In this document: positions 8,664-18,045 of the stretch, one piece after another
Layout: every line of letters begins with the position of its first letter
How positions within the stretch are numbered: the first letter of the stretch is position 1
NCBI GenBank assembly: GCA_040384665.1
Contig: JAZKIY010000013.1
Coordinates: 1 to 64,000, forward strand
From: PCRC01 sp040384665
GTDB taxonomy: Bacteria > Pseudomonadota > Gammaproteobacteria > Burkholderiales > Burkholderiaceae_C
DNA: 64,000 nucleotides
Direction of reading: 5' to 3'
Position numbers and translations under genes: made by a program
Notes under the pieces: generated by a model
The model's database searches: none
The model's input: only the letters and a program-made list of their open reading frames with translations
Told to the model about the DNA's origin: nothing

Positions 8664-9170
8664 ATGAGCAACCCCCAAGTCGAACTCCACATTGCCGGCC
8701 ACGGCGTCATCACGCTTGAACTCGACGCCGACAAAGCGCCCAAGTCCACCGCCAACTTCCTCGCCTATGTGGCCAGCGGCCACTACAGCAACACCGTGTT
8801 CCATCGGGTCATCCCCGGCTTCATGGTGCAGGGTGGCGGTTTCGAACCCGGCATGAAGCAAAAGTCGGTCGAAGCCCCGATCGAAAACGAGGCCAACAAC
8901 GGCCTCAAGAACAACAACTACACCGTCGCCATGGCCCGCACCAGCGACCCGCATTCGGCCACCGCACAGTTCTTCATCAACGTGGCCGACAACGCCTTCC
9001 TGAACCACACCGCCCCCTCGTCGCAAGGCTGGGGCTACGCGGTGTTTGGCAAGGTGGTGGCAGGCGCCGACGTGGTGGACAAGATCAAGGCCGTCAAGAC
9101 CAGCCGCAAGGGTTACCACGACGACGTGCCGGTGGACGATGTGTTGATTGAAAAGGCCGTGGCGCTCTGA
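8664..9170 (+). CDS. ppiB: Cytoplasmic peptidyl-prolyl cis-trans isomerase B
   Basis: A 168-residue cytoplasmic cyclophilin without a signal peptide, closely similar to the preceding gene: VFHRVIPGFMVQGGGF, ARTSDPHSATAQFFIN and GYAVFGKVV. It is expected to catalyse proline isomerisation during folding of cytosolic proteins. Length and motif order match E. coli PpiB. The two genes probably arose by duplication and share one mRNA. lpxH follows after 11 bases. Confidence 0.95.
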   Translation: MSNPQVELHIAGHGVITLELDADKAPKSTANFLAYVASGHYSNTVFHRVIPGFMVQGGGFEPGMKQKSVEAPIENEANNGLKNNNYTVAMARTSDPHSATAQFFINVADNAFLNHTAPSSQGWGYAVFGKVVAGADVVDKIKAVKTSRKGYHDDVPVDDVLIEKAVAL

Positions 9171-9181
9171 GCCTGCCCACC

Positions 9182-10015
9182 ATGACGGCCACGACCCCGC
9201 CGCCCGGTAACGGGCCGTGGCCCGAATTGCACCCGCCGCCGCATTGGCGGGTGCTGGACTTCATTTCCGACCTGCACCTGCAGGCCACCGAGCCCGCCAC
9301 CTTCAGTGCCTGGCAGCGCTACATGGCCAGCACCACCGCCGACGCGGTGTTCATCCTCGGCGACCTGTTCGAGGTCTGGGTCGGCGACGATGTGCTGGCC
9401 ACAACGTCTGACAACCCACCCGACAACGCCTTCGAGCAGGCCTGCGCTGCGGTCATCGCCGCCACCGCACGCACCCGGCCGGTTTACTTCATGCATGGCA
9501 ACCGGGACTTTCTGGTGGGCCCCGCGCTGGCGCAGCACTGCCAGTTGCAGTTGCTGGCCGACCCCACCGTGCTGCCTTTTGGCGGCCAGCGCTGGCTGCT
9601 GGCGCATGGCGACGCGCTGTGCCTGGACGACACCGCCTACATGACCTTCCGTGCCGAAGTCCGCCAACCTGCCTGGCAACAGGCATTCCTCGCCAAACCT
9701 TTGGCCGAACGCCGGGCCATTGCCCGCGCGCTGCGCGCGCAAAGCGCGCAGGCCCAGCGCAGTGCCGCCACAGACAAGCCCTACGGCGACGTGCACCCAC
9801 AAGCCGTGGCCGACCTGCTCACCGCCACCGGCACCACCACCCTGCTGCATGGGCACACCCACCTGCCCGACACCCACGACCTCGGGCATGGGCGCCAGCG
9901 CGTGGTGCTGAGCGACTGGGACGCTGCCGCCACCCCGCCCCGCGCCGAAGTGCTGCGGCTGACCGCCAGCAACACCGGCACGGCCCTGCAGGTGCAGCGC
10001 CTGCCTGTGGCCTGA
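9182..10015 (+). CDS. lpxH: UDP-2,3-diacylglucosamine diphosphatase
   Basis: LpxH hydrolyses UDP-2,3-diacylglucosamine to lipid X and UMP in lipid A synthesis, at the inner face of the inner membrane. The 277-residue protein has the calcineurin-like metallophosphoesterase motifs in order: FISDLHL, ILGDLFEVWVGDD, MHGNRDFLVG, LAHGDALCLDD and LLHGHTHLPD. These supply the two-metal ligands. It is longer than E. coli LpxH (240) by an N-terminal proline-rich lead and a long central loop. Co-directional neighbours ppiB and mtfA suggest one transcript. Confidence 0.94.
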   Translation: MTATTPPPGNGPWPELHPPPHWRVLDFISDLHLQATEPATFSAWQRYMASTTADAVFILGDLFEVWVGDDVLATTSDNPPDNAFEQACAAVIAATARTRPVYFMHGNRDFLVGPALAQHCQLQLLADPTVLPFGGQRWLLAHGDALCLDDTAYMTFRAEVRQPAWQQAFLAKPLAERRAIARALRAQSAQAQRSAATDKPYGDVHPQAVADLLTATGTTTLLHGHTHLPDTHDLGHGRQRVVLSDWDAAATPPRAEVLRLTASNTGTALQVQRLPVA

Positions 10016-10024
10016 TCGCGCAAC

Positions 10025-10846
10025 ATGCTCGGCTTGTTGAAACGCTGGCTGCAACGCCACACCGCCGGTGCAGCGCCCTTGCCAGACACGCTGTGGCAAA
10101 CCACGCTGGTGCGCTACCCGTTTCTGGCCGCCCTGCCCGCTGCGGACCGGTCCCGGCTGCGTGGCTTGGCGCAGCAGTTCATCGGCCAGAAGGAATTCCA
10201 CGGGGCCAACGGGCTGGTCATCACCGACCAGATCGCGGTGGACATTGCCGCCCAGGCCTGTTTGCCGGTGCTGCACCTGGCCACCGGGCTGGCCTGGTAC
10301 GAGGACTTTGTCGGCATCGTGGTGCACCCCGGCGAGGTGCTGGCGCGGCGCGAGTACCAAGACCCGGCCGGCGTGGTGCACCGCTATTCGGAAGTCATCA
10401 CCGGCGAGGCCATGCACCGTGGCCCGGTGATGCTGAGCTGGCAGGACGTGGCCGTGGCCGGCGATTCGGCGCAGCAGGGCTACAACGTCGTGGTGCACGA
10501 GTTCGTCCACAAACTCGACATGCGCGACGGCGAGGTGGACGGCTGCCCGCCCTTGCCCCACGGCTTCATGGGCCACCCGGCCGCGGCAATAGCCCGCACC
10601 GCCTGGCTGGGGGCCATGCACGCGGCGTACGACCGTTTTCGGGAGCAGGTCACCATTGCCCAACGTTTTGGTGGCGAGCCGCCCTGGCTGAACGACTACG
10701 GCGCGGTCTCGGTGGTGGAGTTTTTTGCGGTGGCCTGCGAGGCCTACTTCGTCAACCGCCCGCGTTTTGCCGCCGACTTTTCTGACCTGTTGCCGCTGCT
10801 GGACGCGTTCTTCCGGCCCGGGCTGCCCGCACCTGGTTCGGCATGA
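10025..10846 (+). CDS. mtfA: Zinc-dependent peptidase, MtfA family
   Basis: MtfA-family proteins are cytosolic zinc metallopeptidases; in E. coli MtfA binds the glucose repressor Mlc. The 273-residue product has the gluzincin-type motif HEFVHKLD (His158, Glu159, His162) and the downstream family segments LNDYGAVSVVEFFAVACEAYF with the third ligand. Length is near E. coli MtfA (265). Whether an Mlc partner exists here is unknown. The stop codon runs into a bidirectional terminator. Confidence 0.88.
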   Translation: MLGLLKRWLQRHTAGAAPLPDTLWQTTLVRYPFLAALPAADRSRLRGLAQQFIGQKEFHGANGLVITDQIAVDIAAQACLPVLHLATGLAWYEDFVGIVVHPGEVLARREYQDPAGVVHRYSEVITGEAMHRGPVMLSWQDVAVAGDSAQQGYNVVVHEFVHKLDMRDGEVDGCPPLPHGFMGHPAAAIARTAWLGAMHAAYDRFREQVTIAQRFGGEPPWLNDYGAVSVVEFFAVACEAYFVNRPRFAADFSDLLPLLDAFFRPGLPAPGSA

Positions 10847-10849
10847 AAA

Positions 10850-10875
10850 AAGCCGCTGCCTTGCGGCAGCGGCTT
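10850..10875. terminator. Bidirectional intrinsic terminator
   Basis: An 11-pair perfect stem (AAGCCGCTGCC with GGCAGCGGCTT, loop TTGC) lies between the convergent mtfA and DUF349 genes. The A-run just before it gives a T-run on the minus strand, so it serves the DUF349 gene best; the plus-strand tail GTGTTT is weaker. Confidence 0.85.
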
Positions 10876-10896
10876 GTGTTTCAGTCCCAAGCGGGA

Positions 10897-13659
10897 TCAG
10901 CGCTTCAGCAACACTTTCAGCACGTTTTGCACCCGGCGCGCCTGGCCCGCGTCGAAGGCGGCCGCCAGCACACGGCCGGCGTCCTGGCCCCAGGTCTGGG
11001 CCGGCGTCGGGTCGTTGCGCTTGGTCAGCAACTGCAGTTGCAGCGCGCGGCGGGCGTTGATCTGGTCGGCGGGTGTGGGCACCTCGGCGGCCATTTCCAG
11101 GCGCAACAGGGCTTCACCGGCGTCGCCATTCGGGGCAGCGGCCACGGCCTGCGACCACACGGTGCGGATGGCGGGCGACACGCGGCCACCCAGGTCCTGC
11201 GTGCTGGGCACCTGGCTGGCGTCGCGCTTCTCCCAGGCGGTGAGCAGCTGTGTCAGGGCTTCGCCGTGGGCCTGTGCGGCGAGTTTGCGCAGCGCGAAAT
11301 CGGCCTTCTCCAGCGCCTCACGCTGGGCGCGAAAAGCGGCATCGCCGAGGCGTGGGCCACGGTCTTCGTAGGCCGGGCGGTCACCGTAGCGGTCGCCACC
11401 GCGCGCATCGGGGCGCGGGCCCCGGTCGTTCGGGCGGTCGCCCGTGCGGCCGTCGCGCGAGGGGCCACGCGGGCCGTCTTTGCGGTCGCCGAACTTGCCG
11501 CCGCGGCCAGCGGGCGCGGGCTCGGCTTTCTTCATGCCCGGCCGGTCGTCGCCGCGCATGGCCACCACCGGGCGCACCGGCTTGGCGGGTTTGGCGGGCG
11601 GCTCTGCGGGGGCGGCTTCTGCCACCGGCTCGGCCGCCGCGTCTGCACCGTCTCCACCGGCGTCGGCTGCAGCGGCTTCTGGCGCTTCGCTTTCTGTAGC
11701 AGGTTCACCAGCGTTGACTAGGGCTTGCGCCTCTTTTGACTCCAAATTGGCTTCGGTGGCGGCGGCCACGTCGGCCACGGCCTGTGCCTGGCCGCGCAGC
11801 GCGGCCTCAAGTGCCGCAATGGCGCTGCGGATGGTCTGCGCGTCGCCGCTGGCGTTGGCGGCATCCAGCGCTTTGGCGGCGTCCAGCACCACGCGGTCGC
11901 GGCCACTCAGCGCGGCGTCGGCTTTCTCACGCTCGGCGGTCTTGCGGTTGAAGGCGTCGTCGATCGGCTTGCGGAACGCGTCCCAAAGTTTCTGCTCATG
12001 CTTGCGGTCCAGCGGCACGCCCTGGGCCTCGGCTTGCCAGCGCTGCTGCAGGGCCTTGACGGCGTCGATGCGGAGCACCGGCGCGGCGCCCAGCACAGCG
12101 GCTTCTTCGACCATGGCCTGGCGGCGGGCCAGGCTGGTTTTTTGCAGGGTTTCCAGCGGCTCCACCGCAGTGGCAAAGGCTTCTTTCCACAGCGGCTGCA
12201 ACTCGGCAAAGACTTTCTCGCCCACATGGCCGCCGTCGCGCCAGCGGTCGGCAAACTGGTGCAGGACGCGGTTGAAGCCTTTCCAGTCGTTGTCTTTGGC
12301 CACGCGGTTGTCGGCCGCCCAGGCCTTGACTTCCTCGATCAGCGCCAGCCGCTGGTTGCGGTGCTCCACCGCGTCGGCCTTGACCTTTTCCAGCCAGGCT
12401 TCCACCACTTTGTGGGCTTCGTTGCAGGCCTCGTCAAAGCGCTTCCACAGCGCGTGGTTGGGCACACCACCCTGGTCGGTGGACTTCCACTGCTCGCGCA
12501 GGGCGCGCAGGGTTTCCTGCATCTTGCGACCACCCAGGGCCTGGCCCTCGGGGCGCTTGAGCAGGGCTTCGGCCTTGCCGACGAGTTCTTCGCGCAGCTG
12601 GTCGGCGCGCCAGCGTTGCCAGCCTTCGAGTTCACCGGCGGCACCGAGCGCGGTGTGGGCGCGGGCGTCCAGCGCCTGGTCGATGAACTTGCCGTGTTCC
12701 TTCAAGGCGTTGCGCAGCGCGTTGGCGGCGCCGGCACTGGCTTTTCCATGGCCTTCGGTGGTTTCCTGTTCCAGCTTGGCGAGCACCTCGCCCACGGCGG
12801 TGGCGGCCTTGGCGCGCAGCTCTTTCAGCAGTTCCGGGTCGATCTTGGGTTTGCCGGGTTTACCGGAATTTGCGGGGGCGTCGTCGCCCGCGTCGGCGGT
12901 GCCGCGCAGCGCGCGCAGTTCACCGGCCCACATCGGCACCGGCGGCAGCGGTGCGGCGGCGTCGTTCGCAGCGGCCACGGCCTGGGCGAGTGCGCCCTGG
13001 AAGGCTTCCCACACCACCAGCAGCTGGGCTTTGGAGGCGTCGAGCTGGGGCGGGAACTTGGTGTCCACGCTGGGCCAGTTGGCGTCGTTCAGCAGCTCGG
13101 CGGCCTGGGTTTGCCAGTGGTTCACGTCGTTGTGCAGGGCTTCAAGCGCAGCCTGGGCGTCTTTCCAGCTCTTGGTGGACAGCACCTCGATGCGCTGGGC
13201 CAGCAACACGGCGGCCTCGCGCTGCACCTGCACGCGGTGCTGCAGGTCTTCGATGATGCGCACGCGTTCGGCCAGCTGCTGCTTGACCGAGGCCAGCGGC
13301 TCGCGGCTCAGCGGTGCGCCGGCCTTGGCGGCATCGCGCTGCCAGGCCAGGGCGTCGGCGATGTTGAGCTTGGACTGGCCCAGCAAGGCCTGGGCTTTCT
13401 CTGCCCATTCGGCGGCAATGACTTCCTGGCCTTTGGCGCGCTTGATCTCGTCGAGCTTTTCGCGCAGCGGGCGGGCGGCGCCTTTGTCGCGCGCGCTGAG
13501 TTCCTTGAACACCTCTTGCAACTGTTCGACCGGCGGGTTGCTGGCCAGCCAGTCGCGCACGCGGGCGGTGCGCTCGCCGGACGTGGGGGCCGTGAATGCG
13601 CCCCCGGTGAGCGTGTCGAGCGCGTGGGTGTCGTGGGGTTTGGCGGGAGCTTGCGTCAT
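10897..13659 (-). CDS. DUF349 family protein with RG/RD-rich disordered region
   Basis: A 920-residue cytoplasmic protein, mostly alpha-helical, with several DUF349 repeats across residues ~50-620; typical units contain LREQWKSTDQGG and a W..F pattern such as LWKRFDEACNEA. No enzyme motif is visible. Residues ~655-705 are Ala/Glu/Pro-rich; ~705-772 are rich in Gly, Arg and Asp (GRGGKFGDRKDG, RGGDRYGDRP), like RNA-binding RGG tracts. A helical tail follows. A dispersed repeat (11689-11752) is read through in frame near residue 645. DUF349 proteins are common in Burkholderiales but have no settled function. The gene ends at the terminator shared with mtfA. Confidence 0.85.
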   Translation of the reverse strand: MTQAPAKPHDTHALDTLTGGAFTAPTSGERTARVRDWLASNPPVEQLQEVFKELSARDKGAARPLREKLDEIKRAKGQEVIAAEWAEKAQALLGQSKLNIADALAWQRDAAKAGAPLSREPLASVKQQLAERVRIIEDLQHRVQVQREAAVLLAQRIEVLSTKSWKDAQAALEALHNDVNHWQTQAAELLNDANWPSVDTKFPPQLDASKAQLLVVWEAFQGALAQAVAAANDAAAPLPPVPMWAGELRALRGTADAGDDAPANSGKPGKPKIDPELLKELRAKAATAVGEVLAKLEQETTEGHGKASAGAANALRNALKEHGKFIDQALDARAHTALGAAGELEGWQRWRADQLREELVGKAEALLKRPEGQALGGRKMQETLRALREQWKSTDQGGVPNHALWKRFDEACNEAHKVVEAWLEKVKADAVEHRNQRLALIEEVKAWAADNRVAKDNDWKGFNRVLHQFADRWRDGGHVGEKVFAELQPLWKEAFATAVEPLETLQKTSLARRQAMVEEAAVLGAAPVLRIDAVKALQQRWQAEAQGVPLDRKHEQKLWDAFRKPIDDAFNRKTAEREKADAALSGRDRVVLDAAKALDAANASGDAQTIRSAIAALEAALRGQAQAVADVAAATEANLESKEAQALVNAGEPATESEAPEAAAADAGGDGADAAAEPVAEAAPAEPPAKPAKPVRPVVAMRGDDRPGMKKAEPAPAGRGGKFGDRKDGPRGPSRDGRTGDRPNDRGPRPDARGGDRYGDRPAYEDRGPRLGDAAFRAQREALEKADFALRKLAAQAHGEALTQLLTAWEKRDASQVPSTQDLGGRVSPAIRTVWSQAVAAAPNGDAGEALLRLEMAAEVPTPADQINARRALQLQLLTKRNDPTPAQTWGQDAGRVLAAAFDAGQARRVQNVLKVLLKR
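11689..11752 (-). repeat. Dispersed repeat copy E, inside DUF349 gene
   Basis: On the gene strand it reads CAAGCCCTAGTCAACGCTGG at the core and ends at GCTTTCTGTAGC (plus strand), a GCT/AGC terminal inverted repeat. It encodes QALVNAGEPATES in frame, matching QALVEPGDSAP encoded by the gluQ copy in the same orientation and frame. Base composition is less GC-rich than the gene around it. Confidence 0.65.
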
Positions 13660-13820
13660 GTCAGAACTAAAAACGTCGGTTGGGCGGCAGCCTGTCAGGG
13701 GGCCTGGCGCCGTGCAAAAAAAGGCGAACCGGCGCCCATGCGGGACCGGTTCTGGCAGCGGCTATTGTCGCCGCGATTGCCGGGCGGGTGCCAGCCTGTC
13801 ACCGGCAACCCGCCAGGGCC

Positions 13821-16800
13821 TCAGGGCAAGGCCAGGTTCAGCTCGGCCCGCGGGCGCCAGGTGGGCTCGGTCGGGCCGGTTTTGCTGGCGCCGAGGAACA
13901 GCCGTTCGCTGGGCAGTTTTTGCGCCACGAGGTAGTCGCGCACGGCGGTGGCGCGCTGGGTTGCGAGAGTTCGCACCTGGTCTTCTGCGACCGGGGTGTT
14001 GGCCAGTAACAGCGCCTCCATCTCGGCCACCGGCAGGTCTTTGGCCAGGCCCACCAGGTTGCGCGGCTTGGTCATCTCGGTGCGTTTGTAGACCTCGGCC
14101 AGCAAGGCCGGGTACTCGGCGGCGGTGACGACCATGGGCAGCGCGTCGCCCGTGCGGGTGCTGGTGCGGCGTTTTTCGGCCAGCACGCGCTGCTGCAGCT
14201 GGTCGCGCTTCAGGGCGTCGCGCTCGGCGGCCAGGCTGGCCGTGCCCACCACCGTCATGGTGAGCGAGGGCCGGTCGGCCAGCGCCTTGGCCACTTTGTC
14301 CAGCCCCTGCCGGGCCTGGGTGCCTAGCAAGGCGCTGCCGGGCAGGAAAGCCACGCTGCTCAGCTCTTCCCCACCCCCGCCCAACGCGCTGGCCAGCAGG
14401 CTGAACGGCGAGGTGACGGCCTTGACGATGAGGTTGACGATGGCCTTGAAGATGATGGGCCCGATGCTGAACTGCGGGTCGTTCAGCGAACCGCTGATCG
14501 GCAGGTTGATGTCGATCACGCCGTTGCGGTCGGCCAGCAGCGCCACGGCCAGCTTGACCGGCAGGCTGTTGGGTGCGCCCTCCACTTTCTCGCCAAACCG
14601 CAGTTGGTTCAGCACGAACTTGTTGCTGGCGGTGAGCTGGCCGCTGGGCAGCACGGTGTAGGTCACGTCCAGGCTGAGTTTGCCGCGCTCGATGCCGTAG
14701 CCCGCGTATTTGATGGCGTAGGGCGACAGGGGCGGCAGCTCCAGGTCACGCACCTTGCCGGTGATGTCCAGCGCCAGCGGCTGGGCCAGTGGGTTGAGCT
14801 TGCCGGTGACTTCCAGCGACGCCGTGCCCTCTGCGCGGCCACGCAGCTCCAGGTCGGCCAGGCCATCGCTGCCGGCAGGCGCCACCGACGAGAAGGCGCT
14901 GAGCTTGCCCGACAGCTCGCTCAGGTTGGCCGAGTAATTGGGTTTGATGAAGCGGTCTGAAAAATACACCTGCCCGTTGAGCAGGTTGACCGGGCCGATG
15001 CCGATGACCGGGGCCAATGGGTCGGCCACTTTGTCGGCTGTTTTAGGCCCATTCTGGCCATCGGCGGGCGCAGAAACGGCTGGCACAGCGCCTGTTTTTT
15101 CAGCAGTGCCCGCCTCTGCCGACGCGTTGCTGGCCGCCTTGGTGAGGTTTTGCAGGTTGATGCGGCCGCTCTCGCTGACCACGATGCGGGCAAAGTAATC
15201 GCTCAGGGTGGACTCGGCCAGGCGCACGGTGGTGGCGGTGCCGGGGGCGAGCGCCACGTCCAAGCCGCGCAGGCTGAGCGACTTCCAGCTCAGGATGTCT
15301 TCGTCCGCCGCCACGCCGGTGCCCGCCGCACTGGCCGGTGCCGCGGCAGCGGTGGCGGCGCCCACCGCACGCAGGGACTCCACCGCCGCGTCGCCCGCCA
15401 CCTGCAGCGTGGGACCGGCAGGCGCGTCGCTGTAGCGCACCTGGCCCTTGAAGCTGGCGTCGGCGCGCAGCAGCTCGATGTTGAGCGCGTCGCCAAAATA
15501 AGGCTCAAAGGCGTGCAGCGGCAGCCGCGCCGCGTCCACCTGGCCCTGCACCGCCAGCGGGCTCAGTCCCAGGTTGCCGTTGTAGCTGAAGCGGCCGGGC
15601 TCGTTGCCGCCCGCCGCAATGCGCCCAGCCACCGTCAGCGGCGAGGGCTTGCTGCGGCCCGGCGGCTGGCCAACGCCGAAGTTCTTGAGTTGCAACGACA
15701 ACGCCGACAGCTCAAAGGCCACGGCCTGTGGCCGGCTGCTGTCGCGGTAAGCGACGGCGCCGTCGCTCAGGCTCAGGTCGGCCAAGGCGACCGTCCAGGG
15801 TTTGGCTGCGGGCGTGGAGGCGGCGGACGCCGTGGCAGGGCTGGCCGGAACGAGCCAGCGCTCGGCCATCCAGCGGCCATCGGCCTCGCGGCTGACGCTG
15901 GCCTGCGGGCGGGCGAGCTGCAGCTTGCCGATGCGGACATCCTGCCGGGCCAGGTCCACCGCGGTGTCGGTCAGCACCAGTTGGCGCAGCGTGGCCAGCG
16001 GTTGGCCCGGGCCGTCGGCCAGCGCCACATCGCTCAATGCCAGCCGGCTGGCATTGACGTTCAGGCCAGCGGGCTGCCACTGCAGGGCCAGCTCGGCATC
16101 CAGTTGGCCGCGAACCTGCGGGCGCAGCACCGCTGCGGTATACGGTGCGGCCAAGCCCAGCGGCATGGCGCTGACATTGACCTGCACAGTGGCCAGCGCT
16201 TCGGTGGCGGTGCCGCTGAAGGCCACGCGCCCCTGGCTGGCCGCGGGCACAGGCGCCACCTGCCGTTTGGCATTGGCCGCTGGCGCTGCTTTTTGCAGCA
16301 CCGGGCGGGCACCTTTGACCGGCGCCGGCGTGGCCACGGCGGGCGTGTCCAGCGCCACCGCCCCTTTGAAGCTGAGCGGCTTCAGCAGCGGCCAGGCGAT
16401 CTCGGTGGCGTCCAGCGTCAGGTCGCGCAGGGCGAGCTGCGCGGCGGGCTGGGTGGTCTGGTCGCGCCAGCGCACCGCACCGTCGCTGAGGTGGAACTCG
16501 GCCACCGCCACCTGCCATGCCGCGGTCGGGGCCTTGCCAGAGGCCGCTGAAGCCCCTGAAACCGCCCCAGAAGCGGCCAGCGCAGCAGATTTAGATCCTC
16601 TTATGCCTTCAGCCTTAGTAGAACCTTGTGGTTCAGCTCTCTTTTCTGTAGCACTCTTGTTGCTCGCCAGTGCCAGATTCAGCCGGCCCGCCGCGTCGCG
16701 CTGGGCCACCAGCCGGGGCGCGGTGAGTTCAACCCGCGACAACTTCACCACCTGGGCCAGCGGCTGCACGTCGGCCAGCGTCAGCTTCAGCGCGTCAAAG

Positions 16801-17690
16801 GCCAGCAGTTCCTGCGCCTGCGCATCGGCCAGCCGCACGCCGCTCAGGCCCAGGCTGCCGGTGAGCTTGACGGCCAACTCGGGCGTCTGCTGGAAGGCGA
16901 CCTGGATGTTGGCGTCCACCACGCCGGCCTGCAGCGTCACCGGCAGACCGGCGGGCAGGTAGCCGAGGTAAGGCGCGAGGTCGAACTGGCTGAGCTGCAG
17001 CGTGGCGTCGGTCTTGCGGGTCTGGGCAAAGGGCGTGGCTTCGGCAGCGGTGTCGAAGCGACTGCCGTTCAGCACAAACGCCACCCGGGGCGCCACCTTC
17101 ACGTCGCGCTGCGAGTCGAGGTTGCTGAGGAATGGCAGTGTCAGCGTCAGGTCACGCAACTGGTGGTTGGATTTCACCGTCTCGTCGGTGAAATCCACCG
17201 AGCCGCCCTGCAGCGCCAGGTTGTACAGCGCAAAACGCACCGGGTCGCTGGCCGGTGTGTCGGGCGCGTCCGACGGGGCACTGAGTTTGGCCAGCACGTC
17301 GTCGATGTCGTAACGGCCATCGCCATGGTGGGTCAGGCGCAGCACCGGTGCTTCCAGCTGCACCGCGTCCACCACCGGCGCCAGCCGCAGCAACGATTGG
17401 AGTTCGGCGTCTATATAGATGCGCTTCACGCTCAGCTGGGGCGGGCCGCCGGCGGTGGCACCGGCCACAGACAGGTCGGTCAGCGTCACCTCCAGCGTCC
17501 AGGGCTGGAAGTCCACGGCGCCCACAGTAACCGCCCGGCCCAGCTGTTCGCTGGCGGTCGTCTGAATCAGGTGTCTGGCCAGCGGCGGCACGGCCAACCA
17601 GGCCACACCCCACAGGAGAAACAGGCCCAGCACGGCCCAGGCAGCGCGCCGCACCCAGCGGGAGGTCTTCAAGGTGTCCATCGTCGTCAT
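13821..17690 (-). CDS. DUF748 / AsmA-like giant envelope protein
   Basis: A 1289-residue protein with one N-terminal membrane segment (about residues 14-36, WAVLGLFLLWGVAWLAV) and a long periplasmic part of repetitive beta-rich segments typical of AsmA-like/DUF748 proteins (VGAVDFQPWTLEVTLTDLSV near the start). AsmA-like proteins are thought to help lipid transport or outer-membrane homeostasis. The C-terminal ~150 residues, after SVAFLPGSALLG, contain a segment reminiscent of OmpA-like folds. Two dispersed-repeat copies (16589-16663, 15039-15108) lie in linkers. Start ATG at 17690 is chosen; ATG 17681 or 17738 are possible. Substrate unknown. Confidence 0.83.
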   Translation of the reverse strand: MTTMDTLKTSRWVRRAAWAVLGLFLLWGVAWLAVPPLARHLIQTTASEQLGRAVTVGAVDFQPWTLEVTLTDLSVAGATAGGPPQLSVKRIYIDAELQSLLRLAPVVDAVQLEAPVLRLTHHGDGRYDIDDVLAKLSAPSDAPDTPASDPVRFALYNLALQGGSVDFTDETVKSNHQLRDLTLTLPFLSNLDSQRDVKVAPRVAFVLNGSRFDTAAEATPFAQTRKTDATLQLSQFDLAPYLGYLPAGLPVTLQAGVVDANIQVAFQQTPELAVKLTGSLGLSGVRLADAQAQELLAFDALKLTLADVQPLAQVVKLSRVELTAPRLVAQRDAAGRLNLALASNKSATEKRAEPQGSTKAEGIRGSKSAALAASGAVSGASAASGKAPTAAWQVAVAEFHLSDGAVRWRDQTTQPAAQLALRDLTLDATEIAWPLLKPLSFKGAVALDTPAVATPAPVKGARPVLQKAAPAANAKRQVAPVPAASQGRVAFSGTATEALATVQVNVSAMPLGLAAPYTAAVLRPQVRGQLDAELALQWQPAGLNVNASRLALSDVALADGPGQPLATLRQLVLTDTAVDLARQDVRIGKLQLARPQASVSREADGRWMAERWLVPASPATASAASTPAAKPWTVALADLSLSDGAVAYRDSSRPQAVAFELSALSLQLKNFGVGQPPGRSKPSPLTVAGRIAAGGNEPGRFSYNGNLGLSPLAVQGQVDAARLPLHAFEPYFGDALNIELLRADASFKGQVRYSDAPAGPTLQVAGDAAVESLRAVGAATAAAAPASAAGTGVAADEDILSWKSLSLRGLDVALAPGTATTVRLAESTLSDYFARIVVSESGRINLQNLTKAASNASAEAGTAEKTGAVPAVSAPADGQNGPKTADKVADPLAPVIGIGPVNLLNGQVYFSDRFIKPNYSANLSELSGKLSAFSSVAPAGSDGLADLELRGRAEGTASLEVTGKLNPLAQPLALDITGKVRDLELPPLSPYAIKYAGYGIERGKLSLDVTYTVLPSGQLTASNKFVLNQLRFGEKVEGAPNSLPVKLAVALLADRNGVIDINLPISGSLNDPQFSIGPIIFKAIVNLIVKAVTSPFSLLASALGGGGEELSSVAFLPGSALLGTQARQGLDKVAKALADRPSLTMTVVGTASLAAERDALKRDQLQQRVLAEKRRTSTRTGDALPMVVTAAEYPALLAEVYKRTEMTKPRNLVGLAKDLPVAEMEALLLANTPVAEDQVRTLATQRATAVRDYLVAQKLPSERLFLGASKTGPTEPTWRPRAELNLALP
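15039..15108 (+). repeat. Dispersed repeat copy G (degenerate), inside DUF748 gene
   Basis: Plus-strand TTTTAGGCCCATTCTGGCC matches the left end of the gluQ copy, and AGCGCCTGTTTTTTCAGCAG matches its right end; the middle is diverged. It is read through in frame on the minus strand in a low-complexity Ala/Thr/Lys linker. This is the least certain copy. Confidence 0.45.
16589..16663 (+). repeat. Dispersed repeat copy F, inside DUF748 gene
   Basis: Plus-strand CAGCCTTAGTAGAACCT is the repeat core, followed by GTTCAGCTCTCTTTTCTGTAGC with GCT/AGC ends. The gene reads it in reverse as a basic, Ser/Ala/Lys/Glu-rich linker (NKSATEKRAEPQG). The stretch is strikingly AT-rich for this gene. Confidence 0.7.
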
Positions 17691-18045
17691 GGCCCTGATT
17701 CTCTGTGACGCGGGCATGCCGTCAACCCGGACACACAACGAAATTCAAAACGCCACCACCAGGGCCCAAAAATGAATACCAAAGGACACGTTTGCCCGCC
17801 TTGCAGGAAGCTCTTTCAATCTAAAAGTACATAACGTTAAATTTTGTTATAGTTGACCTGATATTTGAAACATCTCAAAATCGCTTTATCCCGGCCCAAC
17901 CCCCCGCGTTACCTGCCGGAAATTTGGCTCCATCGGTCTCCCGCGCCACCCGGCGCACCGTTGGTGTACCCACCCTGACGCAGCCCTTGGCCCGCACCAC
18001 CGCTTCGCGGCCGTGCAGCCCCTGCGTCCGAGATAGGAAGTGCTC
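17691..18045. other. AT-rich divergent intergenic region with candidate promoters
   Basis: This 355-base gap between the divergent DUF748 and transglycosylase genes holds no convincing gene. The middle (17805-17885) is far more AT-rich than the rest of the window. A plus-strand promoter candidate is TTGACC at 17853-17858, 17-base spacer, CAAAAT at 17876-17881, which would give a leader of about 160 bases. TATAAC on the minus strand (around 17845-17850) could serve the DUF748 gene. Confidence 0.4.

Noticed and set aside
15150..16550. A long plus-strand open frame opposite the DUF748 gene.
   Set aside because: No similarity to any family I recognise and antisense composition; the DUF748 frame is continuous on the other strand.
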